64,000 bases of DNA from Stenotrophomonas_A sp035539015. GTDB lineage: Bacteria > Pseudomonadota > Gammaproteobacteria > Xanthomonadales > Xanthomonadaceae. The notes beneath the pieces were generated by a model, which worked only from the letters and a program-made list of their open reading frames with translations, made no database searches and was not told the origin of the DNA. The stretch covers positions 1 through 64,000 of the forward strand of contig DATLJF010000200.1 of the NCBI GenBank assembly GCA_035539015.1, read 5' to 3'. Shown piece after piece: positions 44,716-53,168 of the stretch; positions within the stretch are counted from its first letter, which is position 1; each line of letters begins with the position of its first letter. The position numbers were made by a program, and so were the translations under genes.

Positions 44716-46575
44716 ATGAGTCCAGCCCCCACGCCTGCGCGCCAGCCCAGCCTGCGCGAACGCTTCCATGCCCTGCGCAACCTGCCCCCATTCCTGCGCC
44801 AGATCTGGCAGACCAGCCCTGCCCTGACCATCGCGAGCCTGGGCCTGCGCCTGCTGCGCGCATTGATGCCAGTGGCCACGCTGTACATCGGCAAGCTGAT
44901 CATCGACGAAGCGATCCGCCTGGCCGGTACCGCGCCGCCGCTGCATTCGCTGGGCGACGCACTGGCCAGCGGCCGCCTGGAGCATTTACTGACGCTGCTG
45001 GCGCTGGAACTGGGGCTGGCGATCGGCTCGGACCTGCTCGGGCGCATGGTCGCCTACGCCGACAACCTGCTCTCGGAGCTGTTCAACAACGTCACCAGCG
45101 TGCGCCTGATGGAGCATGCCGCGCAGTTGGACCTGGAGGACTTCGAAGACCCCGAACTGCAGGACCGGCTCGACCGCGCGCGGCGCCAGAGCATGGGCCG
45201 CATGAACCTGATGAGCCAGTTGTTTGGCCAGGTGCAGGACGCAATCACCGTGGCCAGCTTCGCCATCGGCCTGCTGGTCTACGCGCCGTGGTTGATGGCG
45301 CTGCTGGCCCTGGCACTGGTGCCGGCCTTTATCGGCGAGTCGCACTTCAACGCCCTGGGCTATTCGCTCAATTACCAGTGGACGCCGGAACGGCGCCAGC
45401 TCGACTACCTGCGCCAGGTCGGCGCCAGCGTCGAGACGGCCAAGGAAGTCAAGATCTTCAACCTGCACCGGTTCCTGATCGAACGCTACCGCCAGCTGGC
45501 CGATCGCTACTTCCGCGCCAACCGCGCACTGGCGCGCAAGCGTGCGGTCTGGGGCACCCTGCTGGCCGCGCTCGGCACGCTGGGCTACTACGTGGCCTAT
45601 GGCTACATCGCCTGGCGCACCATCCGCGGCGACTTCAGCATTGGCGACCTGACTTTCCTGGCCGGCAGCTTCCTGCGCCTGCGGCAATTGCTGGAGGGGC
45701 TGCTGATCGGCTTCTCGCAGGTCGCCGGGCAGGCGCTGTACCTGGACGACCTGTTCTCGTTCTTCGCGATCGAACCGGAAATCGTCTCGCGCCCCGGCGC
45801 AGCGCCGGTGCCGCGACCGATCACCCAGGGCTTCGTGTTCGAGAACGTCGGCTTCCGCTATCCCGAGGCCGAGCAGTGGGCGGTGCGGCACCTGGATTTC
45901 GAATTGCGTGCCGGCGAAGTGCTGGCCCTGGTCGGCGAGAACGGCGCCGGCAAGACCACCCTGGTCAAGTTGCTGGCACGGCTGTACGACCCCGACGAAG
46001 GCCGCATCCTGCTGGACGGCCGCGACCTGCGCGACTACGACCTGGACGACCTGCGCGGCAACATGGGGGTGATCTTCCAGGACTTCGTGCGCTACCACCT
46101 CAGCGCGCGCGAGAACATCGGCGTGGGCCGGGTCGAGGCGATGGACGATGCCCCGCGCATTGCCACCGCCGCGCGGCGGGCGCTGGCCGACGAGATGATC
46201 GAGCAGTTGCCGCACGGCTACGAGCAGCTGATCGGCCGGCGCTTCAAGACCGGCGTAGACCTGTCCGGCGGACAGTGGCAGAAGGTCGCCATCGCCCGTG
46301 CCTACCTGCGCGATGCACAGGTGATGATCCTCGACGAGCCCACCGCCGCGCTCGACGCGCGCGCCGAATACGAGGTGTTCCAGCGCTTCAAGGAATTGTC
46401 CAGCCAACGCACCGCGGTGCTGATCTCGCACCGCTTCTCCAGCGTGCGCATGGCCGACCGGATCCTGGTGCTGGCCAATGGCCGGATCGAGGCGGCCGGC
46501 ACCCACGAACAACTGATGGCCGCCGGCGGGCGCTACGCCGAGCTGTTCGAATTGCAGGCGGCTGGCTATCGTTGA
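44716..46575 (+). CDS. ABC transporter, fused permease and ATP-binding protein
   Basis: A 619-residue inner-membrane exporter half-transporter that works as a dimer. The N-terminal ABC-transporter type 1 domain has about six membrane helices (residues 40-340). The nucleotide domain follows: Walker A is GENGAGKTTLVK (about residue 410), the signature is LSGGQWQKVAIARAY (about 515), Walker B is MILDEPTAALD (about 537), and the switch His is in LISHRFSS. The substrate is unknown; relatives export lipids, peptides or drugs. It is followed after 26 nt by the sugar dehydrogenase gene. Confidence 0.92.
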   Translation: MSPAPTPARQPSLRERFHALRNLPPFLRQIWQTSPALTIASLGLRLLRALMPVATLYIGKLIIDEAIRLAGTAPPLHSLGDALASGRLEHLLTLLALELGLAIGSDLLGRMVAYADNLLSELFNNVTSVRLMEHAAQLDLEDFEDPELQDRLDRARRQSMGRMNLMSQLFGQVQDAITVASFAIGLLVYAPWLMALLALALVPAFIGESHFNALGYSLNYQWTPERRQLDYLRQVGASVETAKEVKIFNLHRFLIERYRQLADRYFRANRALARKRAVWGTLLAALGTLGYYVAYGYIAWRTIRGDFSIGDLTFLAGSFLRLRQLLEGLLIGFSQVAGQALYLDDLFSFFAIEPEIVSRPGAAPVPRPITQGFVFENVGFRYPEAEQWAVRHLDFELRAGEVLALVGENGAGKTTLVKLLARLYDPDEGRILLDGRDLRDYDLDDLRGNMGVIFQDFVRYHLSARENIGVGRVEAMDDAPRIATAARRALADEMIEQLPHGYEQLIGRRFKTGVDLSGGQWQKVAIARAYLRDAQVMILDEPTAALDARAEYEVFQRFKELSSQRTAVLISHRFSSVRMADRILVLANGRIEAAGTHEQLMAAGGRYAELFELQAAGYR

Positions 46576-46601
46576 GCCCCCGACGACCGAGGTTGATTCC
46601 C

Positions 46602-47801
46602 ATGTCCCTGGCCGCCCCCTGCCGCCCGTTGCTGCTTCCGTTCCTTGTGTGCCTGGCCACGCTTGCCGCCTGCAACAAGTCTGCCGATCCGGCCACCGCC
46701 GCGCCGAGCGCGCGCAGCGCCGCCAGCGCCGCGCCACGGCCGATGGACAGCCAGGCCGGGCCGATCCAGGTGCGCGAACTGGCCACCGGGCTGCGCCACC
46801 CCTGGGGCCTGGCGCTGCTGCCGGAGGGCGGCTTCCTGGTGACCGAACGGGTCGGCAACCTGCGCCGGATCGGCGCCGACGGCAGCGTCTCGGCGCCATT
46901 GACCGGCGTGCCGGCGGTCTACGCCCGCGGCCAGGGCGGCCTGCTTGACGTGGTCCTGGCGCCGGATTTCGCCCAGAGCCGGCGGATCTATCTCAGCTAC
47001 GCCGAACCGGGCGAAGGCGTGCTGGCCGGCACCGCGGTCGCCAGCGCGGTCCTCGGCGCGGCCGGCCTGAGCGAGGTCAAGGTCATCTATCGGCAAGCCC
47101 CCAAGGTGGACACCGAGAACCACTTCGGCTCGCGCCTGGCGTTCGACCGCCAGGGCCATCTATTCGTGAGCCAGGGCGAACGCACCTTGCGGCCGATGGC
47201 GCAGGCACTGGACAAGCTGCAAGGCAAGCTGGTGCGGCTGAACCTGGACGGCAGCATCCCGGCCGACAACCCCTTCGTCGGCCAGGACGGCGCGCGCCCG
47301 GAGATCTGGAGCTACGGCCACCGCAATTCGCAGGGGCTTGCGCTGGACCCGCGCAGCGGCAAGCTGTGGGAGACCGAACACGGCCCGCGCGGTGGCGATG
47401 AGATCAACCTCCCCGAACCCGGCAAGAACTACGGCTGGCCGCTGATCACCTACGGCATCGACTATTCCGGCCAGCCGATCGCCGAGTCCACCGGGCAACG
47501 TGGCGACGGCCTGGAACAGCCGCACCACTACTGGCCGAAGTCGCCGGGCGTCAGCGGCCTGGCGTTCTACACCGGGCACACCGGCAGCGCCTGGAACGAC
47601 AGCCTGTTCATCGGCTCGCTGGCCGAGCGCAACCTGATCCGGCTCAGCCTCGACGGCGAGCGCATCAGCGGCGAAGAACGCCTGCTCGGCGACCTCGGCC
47701 AGCGCGTGCGCGATGTGCGGGTGGGCGCCGACGGCAAGGTCTACGTGCTGACCGACGAGGAACAGGGGCAGCTGCTGCAGATCGAGCCGCCGAAGGCGTA
47801 G
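46602..47801 (+). CDS. PQQ-dependent sugar dehydrogenase (YliI/Asd-like) lipoprotein
   Basis: A 399-residue periplasmic soluble glucose-dehydrogenase-like beta-propeller. The lipobox LAAC sits near residue 23. Family motifs include LRHPWGLALLPEGGFLVTER, YGHRNSQGLALDP and WETEHGPRGGDEINLPEPG, the last with residues that bind PQQ and calcium. It likely oxidises aldose sugars to lactones. Its start ATG 46602 follows GAGG. Host PQQ synthesis cannot be judged from this window. Confidence 0.9.
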   Translation: MSLAAPCRPLLLPFLVCLATLAACNKSADPATAAPSARSAASAAPRPMDSQAGPIQVRELATGLRHPWGLALLPEGGFLVTERVGNLRRIGADGSVSAPLTGVPAVYARGQGGLLDVVLAPDFAQSRRIYLSYAEPGEGVLAGTAVASAVLGAAGLSEVKVIYRQAPKVDTENHFGSRLAFDRQGHLFVSQGERTLRPMAQALDKLQGKLVRLNLDGSIPADNPFVGQDGARPEIWSYGHRNSQGLALDPRSGKLWETEHGPRGGDEINLPEPGKNYGWPLITYGIDYSGQPIAESTGQRGDGLEQPHHYWPKSPGVSGLAFYTGHTGSAWNDSLFIGSLAERNLIRLSLDGERISGEERLLGDLGQRVRDVRVGADGKVYVLTDEEQGQLLQIEPPKA

Positions 47802-47812
47802 TGCGGCTCGGC

Positions 47813-47831
47813 AATGAGAGAAAATCTCATT
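47813..47831. promoter_or_regulatory. Inverted repeat upstream of fpr
   Basis: AATGAGA and TCTCATT flank a 5-nt spacer, ending 41 nt before the fpr start. It may be an operator (a T-N11-A-like LysR layout) or a weak hairpin ending the sugar dehydrogenase transcript. Expression data are lacking. Confidence 0.45.
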
Positions 47832-47872
47832 TGGCGTAGAATTGGCACAGTTCCCCCAATCGACTTCCCGGC

Positions 47873-48652
47873 ATGTCTTCCGCTTTCGGCGCCGAAACGG
47901 TGCTCGAGGTCCGGCACTGGACCGACGACTACTTCAGCTTCACCACCACCCGTGACAGCGGCTTCCGCTTCGAGAACGGCCAGTTCGTGATGATCGGCCT
48001 GGAGACTGACACCCGGCCGCTGCTGCGCGCCTATTCGATCGCTAGCGCCAACTGGGAAGAGCAGCTTGAATTCTTCAGCATCAAGGTGCCCAACGGCCCG
48101 CTGACCTCGCGCTTGCAGCACATCCAGCCCGGCGACAAGGTACTGGTCGGCAAGAAGCCCACCGGCACCCTGCTGATCAGCGACCTGCACCCGGGCCGCC
48201 ACCTCTATCTACTGGGCACCGGCACCGGCCTGGCGCCGTGGTTGTCGGTGATCAAGGACCCGGAGACCTACGAGCGCTTCGACAAGGTGATCCTCACCCA
48301 CGGCGTGCGCTTCGAGCGCGACCTGGCCTACCGCGACTACTTCGAGCGCGAACTGCCGCAGCACGAATTCCTCGGCGAGATCCTGCGCGACAAGTTGCTG
48401 TACTACCCGGCGGTGACGCGCGAGGAATTCCGCAACCGCGGCCGCCTTACCGAATTGATCGAGAACGGCCAGATGCAGCGCACCCTCGGCCTGCCGCCGC
48501 TGGACGTGGCCAATGACCGCTTCATGATCTGCGGCAGCCCGCAGATGCTGGCCGACCTGCGCCAGGTGCTCGATGCCCGCGGCTTTGAAACCTCGCCTCG
48601 CATCGGCCAACCCGGCCACTACGTGTTCGAGCGCGCCTTCGTCGAGAAGTGA
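47873..48652 (+). CDS. fpr: Ferredoxin--NADP reductase
   Basis: A 259-residue FAD enzyme that moves electrons between NADPH and ferredoxin or flavodoxin, supporting iron-sulfur cluster repair and oxidative-stress defence. The FAD domain has LLRAYSIASANWEEQLEFF and KKPTGTLLISDL. The NADP domain has YLLGTGTGLAPWLSVI and FMICGSPQMLADLR, and the C-terminus ends YVFERAFVEK, the FPR-type ending near the flavin. Its 3' end overlaps the convergent gene by 34 nt. Confidence 0.95.
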   Translation: MSSAFGAETVLEVRHWTDDYFSFTTTRDSGFRFENGQFVMIGLETDTRPLLRAYSIASANWEEQLEFFSIKVPNGPLTSRLQHIQPGDKVLVGKKPTGTLLISDLHPGRHLYLLGTGTGLAPWLSVIKDPETYERFDKVILTHGVRFERDLAYRDYFERELPQHEFLGEILRDKLLYYPAVTREEFRNRGRLTELIENGQMQRTLGLPPLDVANDRFMICGSPQMLADLRQVLDARGFETSPRIGQPGHYVFERAFVEK

Positions 48653-49077
48653 TCGAGCGGGCGCACGCTGCGCCCGTGTTCGCCATAGCGCAGCCAGCGC
48701 TCGGCGGCGCCGACCTCGTCGAACACCTGGGCGTGGAAACCGCGCTCGATCAGCAACAGGTTCAGCGTTTCCATCTGGGTGAAGCGCGGCCAGCTGCCGA
48801 CATAGGCCAGCGGCATCGCCTTGAGCGTGGCCGTGTCCAATTGCCGTAGCAGTGCGCGCCACTCGCGCGTGGTGGCGAGGGTTCCCTGGCGCCGGTCGAT
48901 GGCCAGCACCGCCGCTGCGCCGCAGCGGGCGACCTCTTCGGCCACGCCGGTCCAGCAAGCCAGCCGTGACTGCGGGCTCACCGTGGCACCTTCCAGCTCG
49001 ACCCGCAGGGTGTTGCCCTGCGTCTCGAAACGGAGCCGGTAGTCCTGCACCGGCGCCGGTATTTCAACGCAGCACAT
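48619..49077 (-). CDS. Conserved hypothetical protein, STAS/SpoIIAA-like fold possible
   Basis: A 152-residue soluble protein. The middle and end (ATLKAMPLAYVGSWPRFTQM, LLLIERGFHAQVFDEVGAAE) recall small SpoIIAA-like domains, but this is a weak resemblance. Its start overlaps the end of the glutathione peroxidase gene by 14 nt, which implies translational coupling. Its end overlaps the oppositely oriented fpr gene by 34 nt. The function is unknown. Confidence 0.65.
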   Translation of the reverse strand: MCCVEIPAPVQDYRLRFETQGNTLRVELEGATVSPQSRLACWTGVAEEVARCGAAAVLAIDRRQGTLATTREWRALLRQLDTATLKAMPLAYVGSWPRFTQMETLNLLLIERGFHAQVFDEVGAAERWLRYGEHGRSVRPLDHFSTKARSNT

Positions 49078-49546
49078 GTTCGATCCGTTCGGCGAGCGCC
49101 TGCGGCGGCGTGGCCGGGGCGAAACGTGCGCTTACCGCGCCCTGGCGATCGACCAGGAACTTGGTGAAATTCCACTTTACCGACGCGCTGCCCAGCAGGC
49201 CGCGACGTTCGCGCTGCAACCAGCGCCACAGCGGGTCGGCACCGGCCCCGTTGACGTCGATCTTGCGCGACAAGGCGAAGTCGACATCGTATTCCAGGGC
49301 GCAGAACACCTTGATCGCATCATCGCCGGCGGGCTCCTGGCGACCGAACTGGTTGCAGGGAAAGCCGATCACCACCAGGCCACGCTCGCGATACTGGCGC
49401 CACAGTGCCTGCAGCCCGGCGTATTGCGGGGTGAAGCCGCAGCGCGAGGCCACGTTGACCAAGAGCAGCGGCTGGCCGCGCCATTGCGCCAGCGGATGCG
49501 CCGCGCCGGAACCGTCGTGGTAGCTGAAATCGTAGGCTGTCGTCAC
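49064..49546 (-). CDS. Glutathione peroxidase family protein
   Basis: A 160-residue thiol peroxidase that reduces hydrogen or lipid peroxides. The peroxidatic Cys is Cys36 in NVASRCGFTPQY, where vertebrate forms have selenocysteine. The Gln is in PCNQFGRQEP and the Trp-Asn pair in VKWNFTKFLVD. I chose GTG 49546, since GGGGGA lies 4 nt upstream and the fold starts there; the open frame begins 84 nt earlier. Bacterial enzymes of this type often use thioredoxin rather than glutathione. It precedes and overlaps a hypothetical gene. Confidence 0.92.
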   Translation of the reverse strand: MTTAYDFSYHDGSGAAHPLAQWRGQPLLLVNVASRCGFTPQYAGLQALWRQYRERGLVVIGFPCNQFGRQEPAGDDAIKVFCALEYDVDFALSRKIDVNGAGADPLWRWLQRERRGLLGSASVKWNFTKFLVDRQGAVSARFAPATPPQALAERIEHVLR

Positions 49547-49671
49547 CGCGTCCCCCTGAGTCCGCTGCCGCAGCATAGCCATGCGCAGGGGCGATGTGCC
49601 AGCGGGTTGAATTGCCGCCGCGATCGGCACACCATCGGCGATCGCGCTGCCGCCCTCGCCCGGAGCTCACG

Positions 49672-50262
49672 ATGTCCGCTGCCGTCGATGCGCTGTCCCC
49701 CGGCTTCCTGCATATGCGCATCGTGCTCGGCATGGTGGTGGGCCTGGGCCTGACCCATCTGCTGCGGCAGTTCGCCCGCATCATCGAGCACCCCGGGCGC
49801 AAGCGCGTGTACTGGGTGCACCTGGTGTGGGCGGCTTCGATGTTCCTCTATCTGCTGTCGTTCTGGTGGTGGGAATACCGCCTGACCCTGGTCACGCAGT
49901 GGACCTTCAACCTGTACCTGTTCGTCACCGTGTATGCCCTGCTGCTGTACCTGCTGTGCACCCTGGTGCTGCCGGAGAACATCGATGAGTACCAGGACTG
50001 GCGCGACTACTTCTATGCACGGCGCGCCTGGTTCTTTGGCTTGCTCGCCGCCGCCTACCTGATCGACCTGGCCGACACGCGGGTCAAGGGAGCGGCGTAT
50101 TTCGCCGCCGTGGGCCAGGAAATGATGGTGCGCGATGTCGCTTTTGCCGTATTCAGCCTGGCGGCCATCGCCACCCGCAACCCCCGCTTCCACGCCATCT
50201 TTGCCTTGGCGGGGCTGGCCTACCAGCTGGTCTTCATCGCGCGCCAGTTCGAAGTCCTGTAG
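49672..50262 (+). CDS. Hypothetical multispan membrane protein
   Basis: A 196-residue integral membrane protein with about five to six helices (IVLGMVVGLGLTHLL, VWAASMFLYLLSFWWW, FNLYLFVTVYALLLYLLCTL, FFGLLAAAYLIDLA, AVFSLAAIATR, IFALAGLAYQLVFIA). Charged residues in the loops (EYQDWRDYFYARR) are conserved-looking. I do not recognise a family. The start is ATG 49672; the open frame begins 78 nt earlier without a signal. It stands alone, divergent from glutathione peroxidase. Confidence 0.75.
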   Translation: MSAAVDALSPGFLHMRIVLGMVVGLGLTHLLRQFARIIEHPGRKRVYWVHLVWAASMFLYLLSFWWWEYRLTLVTQWTFNLYLFVTVYALLLYLLCTLVLPENIDEYQDWRDYFYARRAWFFGLLAAAYLIDLADTRVKGAAYFAAVGQEMMVRDVAFAVFSLAAIATRNPRFHAIFALAGLAYQLVFIARQFEVL

Positions 50263-50361
50263 ACCAGTGCCCAGCGCGGGGCGGTCGCATGTCTTTCGTC
50301 ACGGGCGGCGACAGGCCGGCATCGGGTAGCCTCGGAAGTTCCGATTTCGCAGGAGTTCTCC

Positions 50362-52578
50362 TTGACCACCCGCCTTGCCCTGGCCCTGGCCGTCGCCCTC
50401 GGCGCGACCACGCCCGCCTACGCCACCGCCGTCGATGCCATGAACGCCACCGCTGCCACCGCCGCCACCCCGGCCTCGGCCAACCCGTTCTTCAGCGAGA
50501 GCCCGCTGCCGCTGCACTACCCCCAGTTCGACAAGATCAAGGACGCCGATTTCGCTCCAGCCTTCGACGCGGGCATGGCCCAGCAGCTCAAGGAAGTGGA
50601 CGCGATCGCCAACAACAAGGCCAAGCCGACCTTCGACAACACGATCATCGCGCTGGAAAAGAGCGGGCAGATCCTGGACCGCGCGACCACCGTGTTCTTC
50701 AACCTGGTCGGCACCGACACCAACGACACCCGCAAGCAACTGCAGGCCGACTACTCGGCCAAGTTCGCCGCCCATCGCGACGCGATCAACCTCAACGGCA
50801 AGCTGTTCGCCCGCCTGCAGGCGCTCTACGACCAGCGTGACTCGCTCGGCCTGGACGCCGAAGGCGTGCGCCTGGTGGAGAAGTACTACACCGACTTCGT
50901 CCGCGACGGCGCCAAGCTGTCCGACGCCGACAAGGTCACGCTGAAGTCGATGAACGCCGAGATGGCGCGCCTGGGCACCCAGTTCAGCCAGAACGTACTG
51001 GCCGAAGTGAACGCCGCTGCCGTCGTGGTGGACGACGTCAAACAACTGGACGGCCTGTCCGAGGAGCAGATCTCGGCCGCGGCCGAAGCAGCCAAGGCAC
51101 GCAAGCTCGACGGCAAGTACGTCATCGCCCTGCTCAACACCACCGGCCAGCCGCCGTTGACGCAGCTGAAGGACCGCGCGCTGCGCCAGCGCATCTACGA
51201 AGCCTCGATCAATCGCGGCAGCCATGGGGGCGAGTTCGACAACACCGCGTTGGTCGCGCGCATCATGAAACTGCGCGCCGAGAAGGCCAAGCTGCTGGGC
51301 TTCAGCAACTACGCCTCCTACTCGCTGGAAAACCAGACCGCCAAGACCCCCGAGGCGGTCAACGCAATGCTGGGCCAGCTCGCTCCGCCGGCCGTGGCCA
51401 ACGCCAAGCGCGAAGCGGCCGACCTGCAGAAGATGATCGACGCCGAGCAGAAGGCCGCACGCAAGCCGACCTTCAAGCTCGAGCCGTGGGACTGGGCCTT
51501 CTATAGCGAGAAGGTGCGCCAGGCCAAGTACAACTTCGACGAGTCCCAGCTCAAGCCGTACTTCGAGTTCAAGAACGTGCTGGAGAACGGCGTGTTCTTC
51601 GCCGCCAACCAGGAATACGGCCTGACCTTCAAGGAACGCCACGACCTGCCCAAGTACCGCGACGACATCTACGTCTACGACGTATTCGACGCGAACGGCA
51701 AGCAACTGGCGATCTTCATCCACGACCCCTACGCCCGCGCCTCCAAGCGCGGCGGCGCCTGGATGAATTCCTACGTCTCGCAGTCGGCCCTGACCGGCGA
51801 CCAACCGGTGGTGGCCAACCACCTCAACATCCCCAAGCCGCCTGCCGGCCAGCCGACGCTGCTGACCTGGGACGAAGTCACCACGATGTTCCATGAGTTC
51901 GGCCATGCGCTGCACGGCATGTTCTCGGACGTGAAGTACCCCTACTTCTCCGGCACCAGCGTGCCGCGCGACTTCGTCGAGTTCCCCTCGCAGGTCAACG
52001 AGATGTGGGCCGACTGGCCGTCGATCCTGAAGAACTACGCCAAGGACCACACCACCGGCGCCCCGATGCCGCAGGCATTGTTGGACAAGGTGGTAGCCGC
52101 ATCGAAGTTCAACCAAGGCTTCGCCACGACCGAATACCTGGGCGCAGCGATGCTGGACCAGAACTGGCACCAGTTGCCGGTGGACAAAGTGCCCGACGCC
52201 GCGGGCGTCATGCCCTTCGAAGCGCAGTCACTGGCCGCCGACGGCATCGCCTACGCGCCGGTCCCGCCGCGTTATCGCACGCCGTATTTCAGCCACATCA
52301 TGGGTGGGTACGCGGCGGGTTATTACGCCTATATCTGGTCGGAAGTGCTGGATGCGAACACGCAGCAGTGGTTCCGGCAGCACGGCGGCCTGAGCCGCGA
52401 GAACGGCGACCATTTCCGCAAGACGCTGTTGTCGAAGGGCGGCAGTGTGGATGCGATGGCGTTGTTCCAGAACTTCGCCGGGCATGCGCCGCAGATCGAG
52501 CCGCTGCTGGAGAAGCGGGGCTTGATGGTGGGTGGTGGGGATGGGGAGCAGCCTAAGAGCGAGCCGCAGGGTAAGTAA
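50362..52578 (+). CDS. dcp: Peptidyl-dipeptidase Dcp-like M3 metallopeptidase
   Basis: A 738-residue zinc peptidase of family M3 with a signal peptide ending near AYAT, so periplasmic. The zinc motif FHEFGHALHG lies near residue 511, and the downstream Glu ligand is in SQVNEMWADW. The length matches Dcp rather than oligopeptidase A. It removes dipeptides from the C-termini of peptides. The start is TTG 50362 with AGGAG 6 nt upstream, so the rare start codon is well supported. A terminator follows at 52604. Confidence 0.92.
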   Translation: MTTRLALALAVALGATTPAYATAVDAMNATAATAATPASANPFFSESPLPLHYPQFDKIKDADFAPAFDAGMAQQLKEVDAIANNKAKPTFDNTIIALEKSGQILDRATTVFFNLVGTDTNDTRKQLQADYSAKFAAHRDAINLNGKLFARLQALYDQRDSLGLDAEGVRLVEKYYTDFVRDGAKLSDADKVTLKSMNAEMARLGTQFSQNVLAEVNAAAVVVDDVKQLDGLSEEQISAAAEAAKARKLDGKYVIALLNTTGQPPLTQLKDRALRQRIYEASINRGSHGGEFDNTALVARIMKLRAEKAKLLGFSNYASYSLENQTAKTPEAVNAMLGQLAPPAVANAKREAADLQKMIDAEQKAARKPTFKLEPWDWAFYSEKVRQAKYNFDESQLKPYFEFKNVLENGVFFAANQEYGLTFKERHDLPKYRDDIYVYDVFDANGKQLAIFIHDPYARASKRGGAWMNSYVSQSALTGDQPVVANHLNIPKPPAGQPTLLTWDEVTTMFHEFGHALHGMFSDVKYPYFSGTSVPRDFVEFPSQVNEMWADWPSILKNYAKDHTTGAPMPQALLDKVVAASKFNQGFATTEYLGAAMLDQNWHQLPVDKVPDAAGVMPFEAQSLAADGIAYAPVPPRYRTPYFSHIMGGYAAGYYAYIWSEVLDANTQQWFRQHGGLSRENGDHFRKTLLSKGGSVDAMALFQNFAGHAPQIEPLLEKRGLMVGGGDGEQPKSEPQGK

Positions 52579-52603
52579 GCTTGCCCGGTTGTGTTTTTTG
52601 AAG

Positions 52604-52625
52604 AAGGCCGCCGTGAGGCGGCCTT
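52604..52625 (+). terminator. Rho-independent terminator after dcp
   Basis: AAGGCCGCC and GGCGGCCTT form a 9-bp stem with a GTGA loop, followed by TCTTTTG and a T-rich run. Confidence 0.9.
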
Positions 52626-52651
52626 TCTTTTGTTTTATTTTTACGTGCGGC

Positions 52652-52814
52652 GGTCGGGGGCAGACCCTGTTCGGGACACGCCGTGAACCCATCCGCGCCC
52701 CCTCAACGTGTCCGCGGGTAACGAAGTGATGCCGTCGCAACGGCTAGGGAAATGCGTAGCCGATAGGGCGACATCCATGTCGCCAATTGTCCCGAACAGG
52801 ATCTGCCCCCGACC
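52652..52814. repeat. Inverted repeat 1 in the 590-bp gene-free block
   Basis: Two 27-nt arms (52652-52678 and 52788-52814) are reverse complements with one mismatch, 109 nt apart. They contain the words GGTCGGGGGCAGA and TGTTCGGGACA. The block 52579-53168 contains no supportable gene and is built of three such units in a row. Confidence 0.85.
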
Positions 52815-52836
52815 ACCCGATAGATCAGCCTGGTTT

Positions 52837-53009
52837 GGGGGAGAGAAAAAGCACCCTCATCCGGCCCTGTCGGGCCACCTTCTCCCGCGACGGGAGAAGG
52901 ACAGCAGGCGCAGTCGGTGAATTATTTGCGGTCGCAGAAATGCATGCCGTCCTTCTCCCACGCGTGGGAGAAGGTGTCGCGACAGCGACAGATGAGGGTG
53001 ACTCTCTCC
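52837..53009. repeat. Inverted repeat 2 in the 590-bp gene-free block
   Basis: Two copies of a roughly 60-nt unit face each other (52837-52902 and 52949-53009). Both contain CACCCTCATC and ACCTTCTCCC followed by a small GAGAAGGAC end. Similar intergenic units are common in Xanthomonas relatives. Confidence 0.8.
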
Positions 53010-53031
53010 ACACAAACGCGACCTTCTATCG

Positions 53032-53149
53032 GGCGTTCGGGGCTGGGCCCTTGCCCCGGGGGCGTTGGGCGACATGGACGTCGCCCAACGAGCCCCGCAT
53101 GGATGCAGTACTTGGCGTCCCCCGGGGCAAGGGCCCGGCCCCGAACGCC
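53032..53149. repeat. Inverted repeat 3 in the 590-bp gene-free block
   Basis: Two 31-nt arms (53032-53062 and 53119-53149), with one mismatch, enclose a perfect 10-bp hairpin (GTTGGGCGAC at 53064-53073, GTCGCCCAAC at 53080-53089). The right arm is 19 nt from the HlyD stop. Confidence 0.85.
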
Positions 53150-53168
53150 GCACGGACAAATAAGAAGT

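Noticed and set aside
44697..46601. Long in-frame extension ahead of the sugar dehydrogenase
   Set aside because: This part overlaps the ABC transporter in another frame. The dehydrogenase has its own ribosome site and lipoprotein signal at 46602.
50299..52170. 623-codon open frame antisense to dcp
   Set aside because: Its low-complexity, Val/Gly/Leu-rich translation is typical of a shadow of a GC-rich gene; the opposite frame has the HEFGH zinc motif.
52652..53149. CRISPR array
   Set aside because: The repeats are inverted pairs with different units, not regularly spaced direct repeats, and no cas genes are present.
52857..53159. Short open frames inside the 590-bp block (for example 100 codons)
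   Set aside because: They run through the inverted repeats in several frames on both strands, with no start signals.
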